Positions 43,085 to 53,489 of a stretch of 64,000 nt of DNA are shown here, in pieces; position 1 is the stretch's first letter; the number at the start of each line of letters is the position of its first letter. This DNA comes from Bettongia penicillata ogilbyi (Eukaryota; Chordata; Mammalia; Diprotodontia; Potoroidae), in contig JAJHZJ010000808.1 of NCBI GenBank assembly GCA_023548195.1, positions 3,267,182-3,331,181 of the forward strand, in the 5' to 3' direction. The position numbers and the translations under genes were made by a program. The notes under the pieces are model-generated. The model was not told where the DNA came from. It did not search any database and saw nothing but the letters and a program-made list of their open reading frames with translations.

Positions 43085-43215
43085 GCGGCGTGCCTCAGTT
43101 TACCTCATCTGTAAACTGGAGACAGTAACAGCAGCTACCGTGCAGGAGCGTTGGGAGGCTCAAATGAGACCCTTCGGAGGGCCGTACAAACCTTAAGCGC
43201 GATGCTAAGTCTAGT
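43085..43215 (+). repeat. MIR-like SINE
   Basis: Wording: 'cctcagtttacctcatctg', 'taaactggagacagtaac', 'ttgggaggctcaaatgaga', 'gtacaaaccttaagcgc'. Confidence 0.7.
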
Positions 43216-43307
43216 TATTTTTACTTCCTTTTATATTGAATAGAAGGCATAGGAATTATAGATTATTATATATATACTTAATTTTATATGATTATAAATA
43301 TTGTGTG

Positions 43308-43520
43308 TTGTTTCTGCCTTATGCAATTCTATGACCCCATTTGGGGTTTTCTTGGCAAAAAAAAAAGTTTGCCATTTCCTTTTCCAGCTCATTTGACAGA
43401 TAGGGAAACTGAGACAAACAGGGTTTAAATGAGTTGCTCACTGTGAGCTAGTTAGTGTCTGAGTTCACATTTGAACTCAAGTTGAGCCTTCCTGACCTCT
43501 GCACGACCTAGCTGCCCAAA
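43308..43520 (-). mobile_element. tRNA-derived SINE with RTE tail, antisense
   Basis: The left end is the antisense RTE-like tail ('gaccccatttggggttttc', 'tttgccatttccttttcc'). The body has 'gatagggaaactgagaca'. The right end is the tRNA-derived head ('cctgacctctgcacg', 'cctagctgcc'). Confidence 0.75.
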
Positions 43521-43554
43521 TATTGTATAAATATATGCAATAATTTTAATGTGC

Positions 43555-43680
43555 AACACAACTATATTATATTATCTATAAAATATATTATAATTAAAAG
43601 TTACAATTATTACACAATTATGTTATATATATAATATATTACATATGTTATATAATTATAATACCTAGTAAATTACTTTC
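43555..43680. repeat. AT-rich low-complexity tract
   Basis: Near-pure A/T with repeated 'atatta' and 'tataat' motifs. Confidence 0.8.
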
Positions 43681-43739
43681 TACTACAGGGTTTTCAATCT
43701 GTTTTTGGCCCCCATGCTCCCATTTGGCTTTCAGTAAAC

Positions 43740-43980
43740 TTTCAATTTAATAAACATTTATTAAGCACCTACTAAACACCAAGTACTGCCCTAATCTTTG
43801 AGGATATAAAAAGGCAAAAAACAGTCTCCTATGCTCATGGAGATTACAATCTAATAAGGGAAGATGTGTCTAATCTAATTCTGTAGAGTAGATCAACAAA
43901 TCTGTAATTATATATAATCATGCACACAGCACAGTGCCTGGTACTCAGTAGTCGCTTAATAAATGTTCATTGAATCGAAT
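43740..43980 (+). repeat. SINE/L2-type repeat with 'atttattaagcacctact' start
   Basis: It starts 'aacatttattaagcacctac' and ends 'cacagtgcctggtactcag' and 'cttaataaatgttcattg'. Related starts occur at about 55320 and 58920. Confidence 0.65.
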
Positions 43981-44065
43981 TGAAAGTTTAGTGAAAGCCA
44001 AGTGGGGTATGGGAACCGAAAAATAGATCAGAAACCCAGCAGTAGAAAATAACCTACTAAAGCAG

Positions 44066-44300
44066 AGCTTCTTAATTGTTTGTGCATGTGTGTCCTCTGA
44101 GCTATTTGGCACTCTGCTGAGGGCTATCAACCCCTTGTTAGAATAAAGTTTTTAAATGTATACAATAAAATGCATAGGATTACAAAGGGAACCAATGATA
44201 TTGAAATATAGCTATCAAAACATTTTATAATGTTTTGACATAGTAATTTGTGTGCTTTATTAGTACATTAAATGACATTTAAAATATAGTTGAGTCAAAG
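44066..44300. repeat. Short interspersed repeat with 'gcataggattacaaag' core
   Basis: It contains 'cagagcttcttaattg', 'aaatgtatacaataaaatgc', and 'ataggattacaaagggaacc'. Same family as 7385 and 37811. Confidence 0.55.
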
Positions 44301-44529
44301 GCTCTAATAACTAGTAATGCAAAGCGTGAGCATAAATATATATGCAATAACTGTAACATATGACAGTATTTGATCTTTCTGTTAGTGACAGTCACAAGTA
44401 TGGTTACTGCTTTTTTGGGTTGCTAAATGCTAAATGTCCATTAGAAGTTAGTGAAAATAAAGGTGTAATTTTTTTCCCATTCAGTTTCAGACTCTCTTAT
44501 AACCAGAGGCTATGAATTTCAACTTCCCA

Positions 44530-45060
44530 ACATCTCTTTCATCTTTCTTTCCTGTGACACTACCACCCTGTGCTGGGACTATTTGAAATAGCTTTCTGGA
44601 TGGTCACCTTACCTCAAGCCCATCTTCCACTCAACAGTCAGAGAAACCTTCCTAAATCTATATCACCTTCCTATTCAGTAAACCCCACTGACTCCTTATC
44701 ACCTCCAGAATAAAATATAAAATCCTTATTTTAGGTTTTAATATCCTTTATAATTTGACCCCTTCCTTTTTACATCATCTTCTTACATCATAAACTCTGA
44801 TATCCAGTGGTACTGACCTTGCTGTTTGCACAAAACACTGCATCTCTTGACTCCTGGCACTTTCATTGGCTTTCTCCAATGCCTAGAATGCCCTCAGAAT
44901 GTTCTCACTTCTCACCTCTACCTTCTGGTTTTTCTTGCTTCCTTTATTTTGTGTCACTGTTGAGTCCTTTCAGTTGTGTGCCACTCTCTGACCCCATTTG
45001 GTTCCTTTAAATCTTAGATAAAATCCCATTCTTCCTTAAAGCTGATGCCTTTCCTCTGTG
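44530..45060 (+). repeat. L2-type fragment
   Basis: L2 ORF-end and 3' phrases: 'actgactccttatcacctc', 'aaaatccttattttaggt', 'gcatctcttgactcctggc', 'ctttctccaatgcctagaa'. Confidence 0.6.
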
Positions 45061-45094
45061 ATTATCTACAATTTATCCTGTATATATTCTGTTT

Positions 45095-45830
45095 GCCTGT
45101 ATTTGGTTCAAGATGTTGGTCTGTACTTGGTTTCTGCCAATCTGCTTTCCATTTTTGTCAACAGTATTTATCAGATAGTGAATTCTTACACCAGTAGCAG
45201 AGGTCTTCGGGTTATTCAAACAGTATGTTACTAGGTTCATTGGCTCCTGTATGTTGTATATCAAATTTGTTCCATTGATTAACTTCTCCCTTAACCGCTA
45301 CCAAGTAATTTTGGTCATTCCACTTCTGAGATCTGGTATTGTTAGGGATTTTTCTCACTTTTTTCCAGTAATTTCCTTGAGATTCATAACCTTTTGTTCT
45401 TCAAGATGAATTTCAGTATTATAGTTTCCTAATTCTGAAAAGTAATCCTTTGGTAATTTGATTGGCATGACTTTGAATTAAGTTAATTTGGGTAGTTATT
45501 GCCATTTTAATTACATTGATTCAGCCTGTTCAGTTGTTTTCAGTCCTGACTCTTCATGATCCCATTTGAGGTTTTCTTGGCAAAGATACTGGAGTGGTTT
45601 GCCATTTCCTTTTACAGATGTGGAACTAAAGTAAACAGGGTTAAATGACTTGCTTAGGGTCACACCTCTAGTATTTGAGACCAGATATGAACTCAGGAAG
45701 ATGAGTCTTCCTGTCTCCAGACCTAGCACACCATCCACTGTGCTACTTATCCGCCCATTAACTCAGCCTACTGGTGAGTAATTAATATTTCTCTATTTGG
45801 GTCTGTATTTCTGTAAAGACTTAGTTTAGC
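45095..45830 (-). mobile_element. L1 ORF2 fragment, antisense, split by SINE
   Basis: Antisense ORF2 landmarks: 'tttgtcaacagtatttatc', 'ttaatttgggtagttattgc', then after the SINE 'ctggtgagtaattaatattt'. The two parts join at the TSD of the SINE at 45528-45756. Confidence 0.6.
45528..45756 (-). mobile_element. tRNA-derived SINE with RTE tail, antisense, TSDs
   Basis: Antisense SINE with the RTE-like tail on the left ('gttcagttgttttcagtcc', 'gatcccatttgaggttttc') and the tRNA-like head on the right. TSDs are attgattcagcct (45515-45527) and attaactcagcct (45757-45769), two mismatches. It splits an L1 fragment. Confidence 0.75.
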
Positions 45831-45892
45831 TAGTGCTTAGCTATGTGCCTGGCACATAGGAAGCACTTAATAAATGTTTATTGATCGATTGA
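45830..45892 (+). repeat. L2/MIR-type 3' tail
   Basis: Wording: 'ctatgtgcctggcacatag', 'cacttaataaatgtttatt'. Confidence 0.65.
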
Positions 45893-45907
45893 CATTGTAT
45901 TTATATT

Positions 45908-45977
45908 TGTGTGTGTATGTGTGTATATATATATATATACACACACATACACACACACACACACACACATATATGTG
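45908..45977. repeat. Palindromic TG/TA/CA microsatellite
   Basis: (TG)n with one 'tatg', then (TA)n, then (CA)n with one 'catac', so the left half is nearly the reverse complement of the right. Confidence 0.9.
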
Positions 45978-46099
45978 GTTGGCAGACCCCCAAGTATTTT
46001 ATACATTTTATAGTTATATCTTCTGGTTCTTTGCAGAAAGGCCCTTTGTCTTTGATTAGGGGTGAAATGTTGGTTACCTTCTGTCTAAGACACTCTAAT

Positions 46100-47005
46100 A
46101 CCACTGTACCCAAAGGTAAGATACAGGCAAGTTTTAGCAGTGGGGTATTCTAGACAATGCATTTCACTCTGGGAGCAACACTAAAAATCCATCTTCTGGA
46201 TGAACCACTGTACATCAAAGAGCAAACTCCAATTGTGTAATCCTCTGCAAAAATATTCCTGGGAGCATATTGATATGCAGAAGGAATTCCAAGGGAGTTG
46301 AGGGTTGAAGGTAGGGGTGTGCTAGAGATAGCTTGAACCAGTGAGATTGTTAAATTTTCAGTGTGAACATTTACACTTTGAAAATGGCAAATGCTTCAAC
46401 TCAGCACTTGATTTATTTATTTTTTGGTAAACTTAAAAAAGTAGAGAAAAAGTTGATAATGTATATTAAATTTAGAAGTGTAACATGCCTTTTTTTTTTA
46501 AGAGCTGGTTGTTAAACATTTACCAGCACTCCCTTGGCTGAAGCTGATACAAAAACTTTGCCCCTGGTTGTGCCCAGTAAACTGTAGGCAAAAAACAAAC
46601 ACTCTCCAATAGGGAGAAATTCCCGGTCTTGATAAAAGTGTACTAGACTAGAATACGAATTCTGTGGTTTCCCCACTACTTCTCACTGTACCCAGGGAAA
46701 GATGTTGCAGTATCTTGAATAGCTAAGAGAGATCATTGCTGAGGTTCAGCAGAGTACGAACCAGGAACCTCAAGAAGGGGAAGAAAGATGACTTCCTAAA
46801 AGGAGGCTGTACTCAGAGGGATAAGAAGACTTTTTACGAATACTCTGACTCTAAGTGATGCTGGAATATACAGGCTGTGGGGTCTCTGAGACCATAGGTT
46901 GTAGGTTCTAACAGAATGCCGTTTGGTTTCCTTTTAATGACATCTTCATCTGGTATAATATTATAGATTTAAATTTGGAATACTGATGCTGATACAGCAC
47001 CTGAA
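46100..47005. other. Intergenic, no recognised feature
   Basis: No coding exon or clear repeat family was seen between the microsatellite and the MIR-like copy at 47010. Confidence 0.4.
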
Positions 47006-47009
47006 CATC

Positions 47010-47180
47010 AGCAGATTGCCTTATGTGCATATCCCATTTGAGTCACCTAAATCTATGAACTAAGTAAGAAGAAATAGTAAGTTGAAAAGTTGTGACTTGC
47101 CCAATGTTTACACAACTCGTATCAGAGGCAGGATGTGAACACACCTGTTTCAGACTCCAAACCTATCATTCTATGCTAGG
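47010..47180 (-). repeat. MIR-like SINE, antisense
   Basis: Wording: 'gtgacttgcccaatgttta', 'cagaggcaggatgtgaaca'. Confidence 0.55.
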
Positions 47181-47199
47181 TCAACATTAGTGCAAATAA

Positions 47200-48360
47200 T
47201 GAATAATGGTTCATTCTCCTTGATTTCTCTACAGCCTTTGACACTGTAAAGTCACTCTCACCATCTTGATACTCTTTTCATTCCTGGTTCTCTTCCTACT
47301 TTTTTGACCACTCCTTCTCAGTCTCCTTTGCTGTGTCCTCCTCCAGATCAGGCCCTCCATCCCTATGTGCTCCTCAGGGTTCTGTCCTGGCCTCTCTTCT
47401 CTGTCTATGCTACTTCACATGGTGATCTCATCAGCTTCCATGGATTTAATTACCATCTCTCTTCTATTTCCTGCCCCAGTCTCCTCACTTCCAGCCCCAC
47501 TTTCAGACATCTTGAACTGGATGTCCAATAGGTATCTTAAACTCAACATGTTCAAAACTACTCATTATCTTTCCTCCTAAATCCTGTCCCTCCCCCGCTC
47601 CTACTTTCCTTATTACTATAGAAGGCAACACCATCCTCCAGGTACCTCAGGCTCATAACCTAGGAGTCATCCTTGATTCCTCACTATCTCTCACTCCCCA
47701 TATCCAAGCTGACACCAAGGCCTGTCAATTTCCCCTTTGCCACATCTCTTGAATATACTCCCTTCTCTCCTCTGATATTGCCACCAGTCTAGTGTAGATT
47801 ACTGCAATAGCCAGTGGATCTGTCAATCATTGATTTTCCTAAAACACAGGTCCAATCAGGTCAACACTGCCTACTCAGTAAACTCCAATGGCTTCCTGTT
47901 GTCCCCAGGAGCAAATACAAAATGCTCTATTTGATGTTTAAAGCCTTTCAGAACCTAGACTTCTTTCTTTCAATCCAGAGACACCGGCCTCCTGGCTATT
48001 CACGAACAAGACACTCCATCTCTTAGCTCCTGACATTTTCTCTGGCTATACCTGGACCACTCTCCCTCCTCCACTTCAATTACTGACCTCCCTGGCTTAA
48101 GTCCCAGCTAATATCCCACTTTCTACTAGAATCCTTCCCTAACCCCTCTTAATTCCAATGCTTTCTAAAACTCTGTTAAATATTTCCTACTTATCCTGTA
48201 TACATCTTGTTTTGTATGTATTTGAATATTTTCTTCCCTAGTGGATTGTGAAGTCCTTGAAGTCAAGGTCCTTTTGCTTCTTTTTGTATCCCTAGCACTT
48301 AGCACAGCACCTGACAAGGAGTAGGTATTTAATAAATGTTTACTGATTGATTGCTTTGAA
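47200..48360 (+). mobile_element. Long L2 fragment (RT end to 3' tail)
   Basis: About 1.15 kb of L2. A degraded reverse-transcriptase block (AFDTV-like at 47238; 'ggttctgtcctggcctctc' at the conserved GSVLGPLLF position) is followed by 'gaactggatgtccaatagg', 'aaactccaatggcttcctg', and the tail 'taataaatgtttactgatt'. Frames here are broken by stops. Confidence 0.75.
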
Positions 48361-48539
48361 AGCATACTCCATATTTCCTTTGTGCTGAAAACCAGTTATC
48401 CTATTTTTATATAATTATAACTTCAAATAGTGCAAATATGAATAAATGAGAGTACTTCAGGGGATCCATGGTTCACACTAATCAGAACCTGGCCTATCCA
48501 TTTTGCCATGCTAAATGAGACCTTAGAGATCGTCTACTG

Positions 48540-48760
48540 TTAGGGAGTCTTAATCATTTTGTGTCATGGACCACTTTAGCAGTCTAGTGAAACATATGGA
48601 CCTCTTCTCACAATAGTTTGTAGCCTACACTCATCATTGAAGAAAATACTCAATTTTAGTTAAATATTGGTGAAAATAAGATTTTTTTTCCCCATCTAAG
48701 TTAAGGGATGCTGAAATCTATTCAAGAGATACTTGAACCCCAACTTAAGAACCAATGGTC
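48540..48760. repeat. Short interspersed repeat, diverged copy
   Basis: Starts 'gggagtcttaatcattttg' with 'catggaccactttagcag' and 'aagaaccaatgg' near the end. It probably belongs to the family at 7385, 37811 and 44066. Confidence 0.4.
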
Positions 48761-48995
48761 TAGTTCCTTCTCATTTTTTTATGGGAAACTGAAGAGTAGA
48801 AGACCATGTGACTTGCTGAAGACTACTCATACAGCACAGCCAGGATGGGAGCCTAAGATCTCTGATGTGAAATATGGGGAGCTCTTACTTAGTCACGCAG
48901 GCATATGATGGATAGTGCGCTGAGATAGCTTTCTGGACTATGCATCCAGAGGAGAAATTGATCAAGATTTCTGACTGGGATGTGAAGCCAAGAGA

Positions 48996-49218
48996 TTACA
49001 GACACGCACACACACACAGACACACACACACAGAGCCAAGAGATCTTACACACCACACACACACCCCTGGCCTTGAAAGAATGGTTTTAGAATAACACAC
49101 ACACACACACAGCCAAGAGATCTTACACACCACACACACACCCCTGGCCTTGAAAGAATGGTTTTAGAATAACACACACACACACAGACACACACACACA
49201 CAGACACACAGACACACA

Positions 49219-49252
<34 letters not shown>

Positions 49253-49274
49253 GGCCTTCAAAGAATGGTTTTAG

Positions 49275-49305
<31 letters not shown>

Positions 49306-49361
49306 GCCAAGAGATCTTACACACCACACACACACCCCTGGCCTTGAAAGAATGGTTTTAG

Positions 49362-49394
<33 letters not shown>

Positions 49395-49450
49395 GCCAAG
49401 AGATCTTACACACCACACACACACCCCTGGCCTTGAAAGAATGGTTTTAG

Positions 49451-49490
<40 letters not shown>

Positions 49491-49500
49491 GCCTTCAAAG
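48996..49500. repeat. CA-rich composite minisatellite
   Basis: Units combine 'gccaagagatcttacacacc', a (CA)n tract, 'ccctggccttgaaagaatgg' and 'ttttagaataac'. The 'ggcctt(g/c)aaagaatg' core occurs six times (about 49068, 49147, 49254, 49340, 49428 and 49489). Unit length varies from about 75 to 105 bp because of the (CA)n runs. The VC-rich frames are artefacts. Confidence 0.92.
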
Positions 49501-49769
49501 AATGCTTTATATCTCATATGCAGGGAGAAGAAAACAAGTTAAAATGTTCCTTTTTTAAAAAAATAACTTTAAGGTACCTTGTTCTATAAAATCAAGATTG
49601 AGATTCTTATCTCTAAGTATAGGTCTCCTTTTTGTTTTTTGACTTTAAGGCCAGTATATTACATCAATCAGTACATTCAGTATTTGGGATATAGGTCATT
49701 CAACATATTTTAAAGAATTTAACCTAGGTGTGGGGAGGGTGATTATGAGTTTAGAGAGATCTAAGTGCC

Positions 49770-49975
49770 ATAATTTTTATAGCACAATAAAGTTTGCTTA
49801 GTACCTTTATGACTCTTCTCATTTAATCATTATAATTCTGTGAGGTAGGTTGCGCAAGTAGTATTATGTTCATTTTGCCAATGAAGAAATAGAACCGGAG
49901 AGAGGTTAATTGACTTGACCAAAGTTGCACAATTAAGTAGTACAGCCAATACTCAATTCCAGGTTTTGTGACTCT
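49770..49975 (-). repeat. MIR-like SINE, antisense
   Basis: Wording: 'tcattataattctgtgagg', 'attttgccaatgaagaaat', 'ggttaattgacttgacc', 'aagttgcacaattaag'. Confidence 0.65.
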
Positions 49976-50214
49976 CTCCTGATGAAATAATTGACCTCAT
50001 TTCAGAAGGAACCCAAGAACAAATATTCATTGCTAGGTTCCAGCAGATTCTAAAAACTACTGGAGGAAAGAGAGAGTAAGAGAAAGAGAGAGAGAGATGT
50101 TTTATATAAAAAAAAGTTCTACTTTTTTTCCATCTTAACATCTTTTTCTTTTCTGAAAAAAGACTTTAAAATGTCACTTGCTCCTCAAAAAAACCAAAAC
50201 AAAACCAAAAAACC

Positions 50215-50705
50215 ATTTACTGGTTTTCCTGTTGCCTCTGGGATAAAATTACATACTCATCTTGAAATGTAAAGCCCTCAACTTTCCATTCTTATTTAAT
50301 ATTATTTCCTTTTAAACTCACACTACCTTTCAGATAAACTGGCATTCTAGAAGTTCTGTAAACTAAACATACCATCTCCAATCTCTGTCCCTTTACACAA
50401 TTTTTTTCCATGCCTGAAAGGTACTCCTAACATTGTCTATTCAAGGATCAGTTCTGGTGTCCCTTGCTTGGTGAGTCCTTCGAAGATCCCTTTCCCCACC
50501 CTCCCCAGTTGTTAGTGATATATCTCCCCTGAGATGACTTTGTATCATGCTTATCTTTATACACATTTCATCTCCTTCAGTCAAACGGAAACTCTTTGAA
50601 AGCAGGGATCATTTTGTCACACAAGTCATCCATCTGTTCTGATATACATATATGTATATATCTCAGCATCGAAGTGTCAGGTAAGTATATAAATAGTACT
50701 TAGGT
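50215..50705 (+). repeat. L2-type fragment
   Basis: Wording: 'gttttcctgttgcctctgg', 'aatgtaaagccctcaact', 'ttctggtgtcccttgcttg', 'gaaagcagggatcattttg'. Confidence 0.55.
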
Positions 50706-51264
50706 AAATGGAATAGGATTGCAAGAGGGCATATCATGTGAAAAGAATAATTTGAGCAAAAAATCTAAAGGTAAGAATCTCATAACTTTATTTTCCTCTT
50801 TGTATCTGAGGTGGTGTTTTCCCTTTTTTAACTTGGAGGTACTTAATGTGCTGAGCTGCCTGAGATCTTGGACAAAAAACACCAGAGACTGCTATGATGG
50901 ATCTGTGCTATGAGGTCAATAAAAGCAGCTTCCAGGAGTGGTACGTTCATAATTAGTCATGAATGACCTTAGAAGTCTAGGCTTCATCATCCCCAGTCTT
51001 CTCCCTGCCCATATCCTGTCTGCATTTTTCATGGATATGACCTCAGAGTGGTAGGCTATGTGTATAGGAATCATCTTGATTTGTCATGAAATTAATGTTT
51101 CCTAGAGAATTCCTAGAGAATTCACCCTGCCGGAGGACTCAATTCATTGGACTCAATTTTGCCATTCTGACTTAAGGCCAGTTCGATAACCCTATAGTGC
51201 TATAAGCCATGTGAGGTGTTTTTGGGAGGGCGTTATTAATCACCTAGCTCCAAGGGAAAGAAAA

Positions 51265-51935
51265 GAAAAAGCTTAACAATGGAAAAAGAGGATAGTGTGG
51301 AAAGAAATTTGGAATACTACAAATACAGTGACTGAAAAAATAGTCACTGATGTGACTTTGTTCGTACTCTTTGAACCAGAGACTTCATTACTAAGCTTAA
51401 ACCCCAAGAAAGCCATTGATAGGAAGAAAGTCTCTGTATACACCAAAATATTTATAACAGCGTTTTTTATCATAGCAAAGAATAGGAAACAAAGTAGATG
51501 CTCATCGACTGGGAAATGAATGTCTAAACAAATGGTGGTACATGAAAATAATGGAATATTACTGTCCTGAAAGAAATGATGAATATTATAAATACAGAGA
51601 AACATGGAAAGATTTACATGAACTTATAGAGAATGAAGTCAATAGAGCCAAGAAAACAATATGCACAATGATGACAACAATGTAAATGAAAAGAACAAGT
51701 ATATACAAAAAAATTAAATGTTGGAAAAATTATAAAGATCAAGCATGACTCAAGGAAGAGATATGAGAAGACATTCACAACCTACCCCACCTCAGAGGTG
51801 GGAGGTCCACAGGAGATGCACATTGCACTTGTTTTTGGACTTTTTTCAATATATTAATCGTGCTCATTTTTTCTTTTTTTTGTCTTTAAAAATGTTATTT
51901 CTCATATGGGAGGGGTAGAGGGATTTGTAACATGT
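51265..51935 (+). mobile_element. Diverged L1 ORF2 3' end, sense
   Basis: ORF2 end at low identity: 'caccaaaatatttataac', 'atggtggtacatgaaaat', 'gacatttacatgaacttat'-like pieces, then a 3' UTR ending near 51935. Confidence 0.55.
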
Positions 51936-51943
51936 AATGTATA

Positions 51944-52185
51944 TCTTTGGCAGCTAGTTGGTCCAGTGGATTGAGCGCTGGGCCTGGAGTTAGGAAGATT
52001 TGAGTTCGAATCCTGCTTCAAACACTAGTTGTGTGAACCCAAGTCTAGTTACTTAACCCTGTTTGCCTGAGTTTTCTTATTTGTAAAATGAGTTAGAAAA
52101 AGGATATGGCAAATCAATCCAGTATCTTTACCAAGAAAACCCTAAAAGGGGTCACAAAGAGTCGGACATTACTGAGACAACTGAA
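51944..52185 (+). mobile_element. tRNA-derived SINE, intact B box, RTE tail, TSDs
   Basis: The head 'ggcagctagttggtccag' and the box at 52003-52013 (agttcgaatcc) match a tRNA-type pol III B box except at the first base. The 3' part ends 'ggtcacaaagagtcggaca' with a CTGAATAA tail, the RTE/BovB-type end. TSDs are taatgtata at 51935-51943 and 52186-52194. Confidence 0.85.
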
Positions 52186-52324
52186 TAATGTATACAGTAT
52201 CTCACATTACCTGAACAACAACTCAAAAGAAGTTGCGAATACAGACATTACTCACATTTTACAGATGACAAAAGTGACAACTATTAAATGTCAGGTGGAA
52301 TCTGAACCCCATCAGTTCTTTTTC

Positions 52325-53411
52325 TGGTTGTAGATAGCCTTTTCCATCATTTTGGAATTGTCCCCAATCATTATATTGCTGAGAAAAGCTAAGTCGGTCA
52401 TACTTGATCATGGCACAATGTTACTGTTACTATATACAAGGTTTTCCTGTGCTCCTTTCACTTTGCATCAGTTCATAGAAGTCTTTCCAGGTTTTTCATT
52501 CTACTCATCATTTCTTATAGCACAATAGTATTCCATTTCATTCATATACCACAACTTGTTCAGCAGTTCCCTAGTTGATGGACATCCTTCCACTTTCCAA
52601 TTCTTGGCCACCACAAAAAGACCTATTATAAGTATTTTTGTACATGTGGATCTTTTCCCCTTTTTCACTATCTTTAGACCTAGTAGTGGTATTGCTGGAT
52701 CAAAGGGTATGCACAGTTTGATTGTCCTCTGGGCATAGTTCCAAATTGTTCTCCAAATCATTGGACCAGTTCACAATGCTATCAGCAGTGCACTAGTGGC
52801 CTCATTTTCCCATACTTTTTCCAACATTTATAATTTTCTTTTTCTGTCATACTAGCCAATCTGAGAGTTGTAAAGTGGTACCTCAGAATTATTTTAATTT
52901 GTATTTCTCTAATCAATAGTGATTTAGAGTATTTTTTCAAATGATTGTAGATAGCTTTGATTTTTTTCATCTAAAAATTGCCTGTTCATATCCCTTGACC
53001 ATTTATCAATTGAGGAACTTCTATTCTTAATAATTTGACTCCATTCTCTCTATATTGTAAAGATTGTTTCCCAGCTCTCTGCCTTCCTTCCAATCATGGT
53101 TGCATTGGCTTTGTTTGTGCAAACCCTTTTTAACTTAATGTAATCAAAATTATCCATTTTATTTCTCATAATGCTCTCTATAGCTTGGTCATAAATTGTT
53201 CCCTTCTCCAAAGATCTGACAGGTAAACTATTCCTTGCTCTCCTAATGTGCTTATGGTATCACCCTTTATGTCTAAATCAGGTACCCATTTTGGCCTTAT
53301 TTTGGTATATGGTATAAGATGTTGGCCTGTACCTACTTTTTGCCATACTGTTTTCCAGTTTTCCCAGCAGTTTTTGTCAAATAGTGAGTTCTTATCCCAG
53401 AAGCTGGGGTC
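52325..53411 (-). mobile_element. L1 ORF2 C-terminal third, antisense
   Basis: Minus-strand frames at 52501-52761, 52782-52970 and 53178-53441 carry WNYAQRTIKLCIPFDPAIPL, YNHLKKYSKSLLIREIQIK and NDPSFWDKNSLFDKNCWENW, which are consecutive ORF2 segments with frameshifts between them. Confidence 0.85.
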
Positions 53412-53480
53412 ATTCCAGTACCTTTGCCAAGAAAACCACATCTGGAGTTATGAAGAGTTGGACACAACTGAACAACACTT
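53412..53480 (+). mobile_element. SINE/RTE tail fragment abutting L1
   Basis: It reads 'ttccagtacctttgccaag', then 'gagttatgaagagttggaca', 'caactgaacaac', which is only the RTE-like tail of the SINE. It joins the upstream end of the antisense L1. Confidence 0.65.
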
Positions 53481-53489
53481 CATGAACTT

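Noticed and set aside
48990..49500. Possible CRISPR-like direct-repeat array
   Set aside because: The repeats are CA-dominated units of uneven length in a vertebrate genome; it is a minisatellite.
49046..49517. Val/Cys-rich frames of 66-71 aa
   Set aside because: They are translations of the (CA)n minisatellite.
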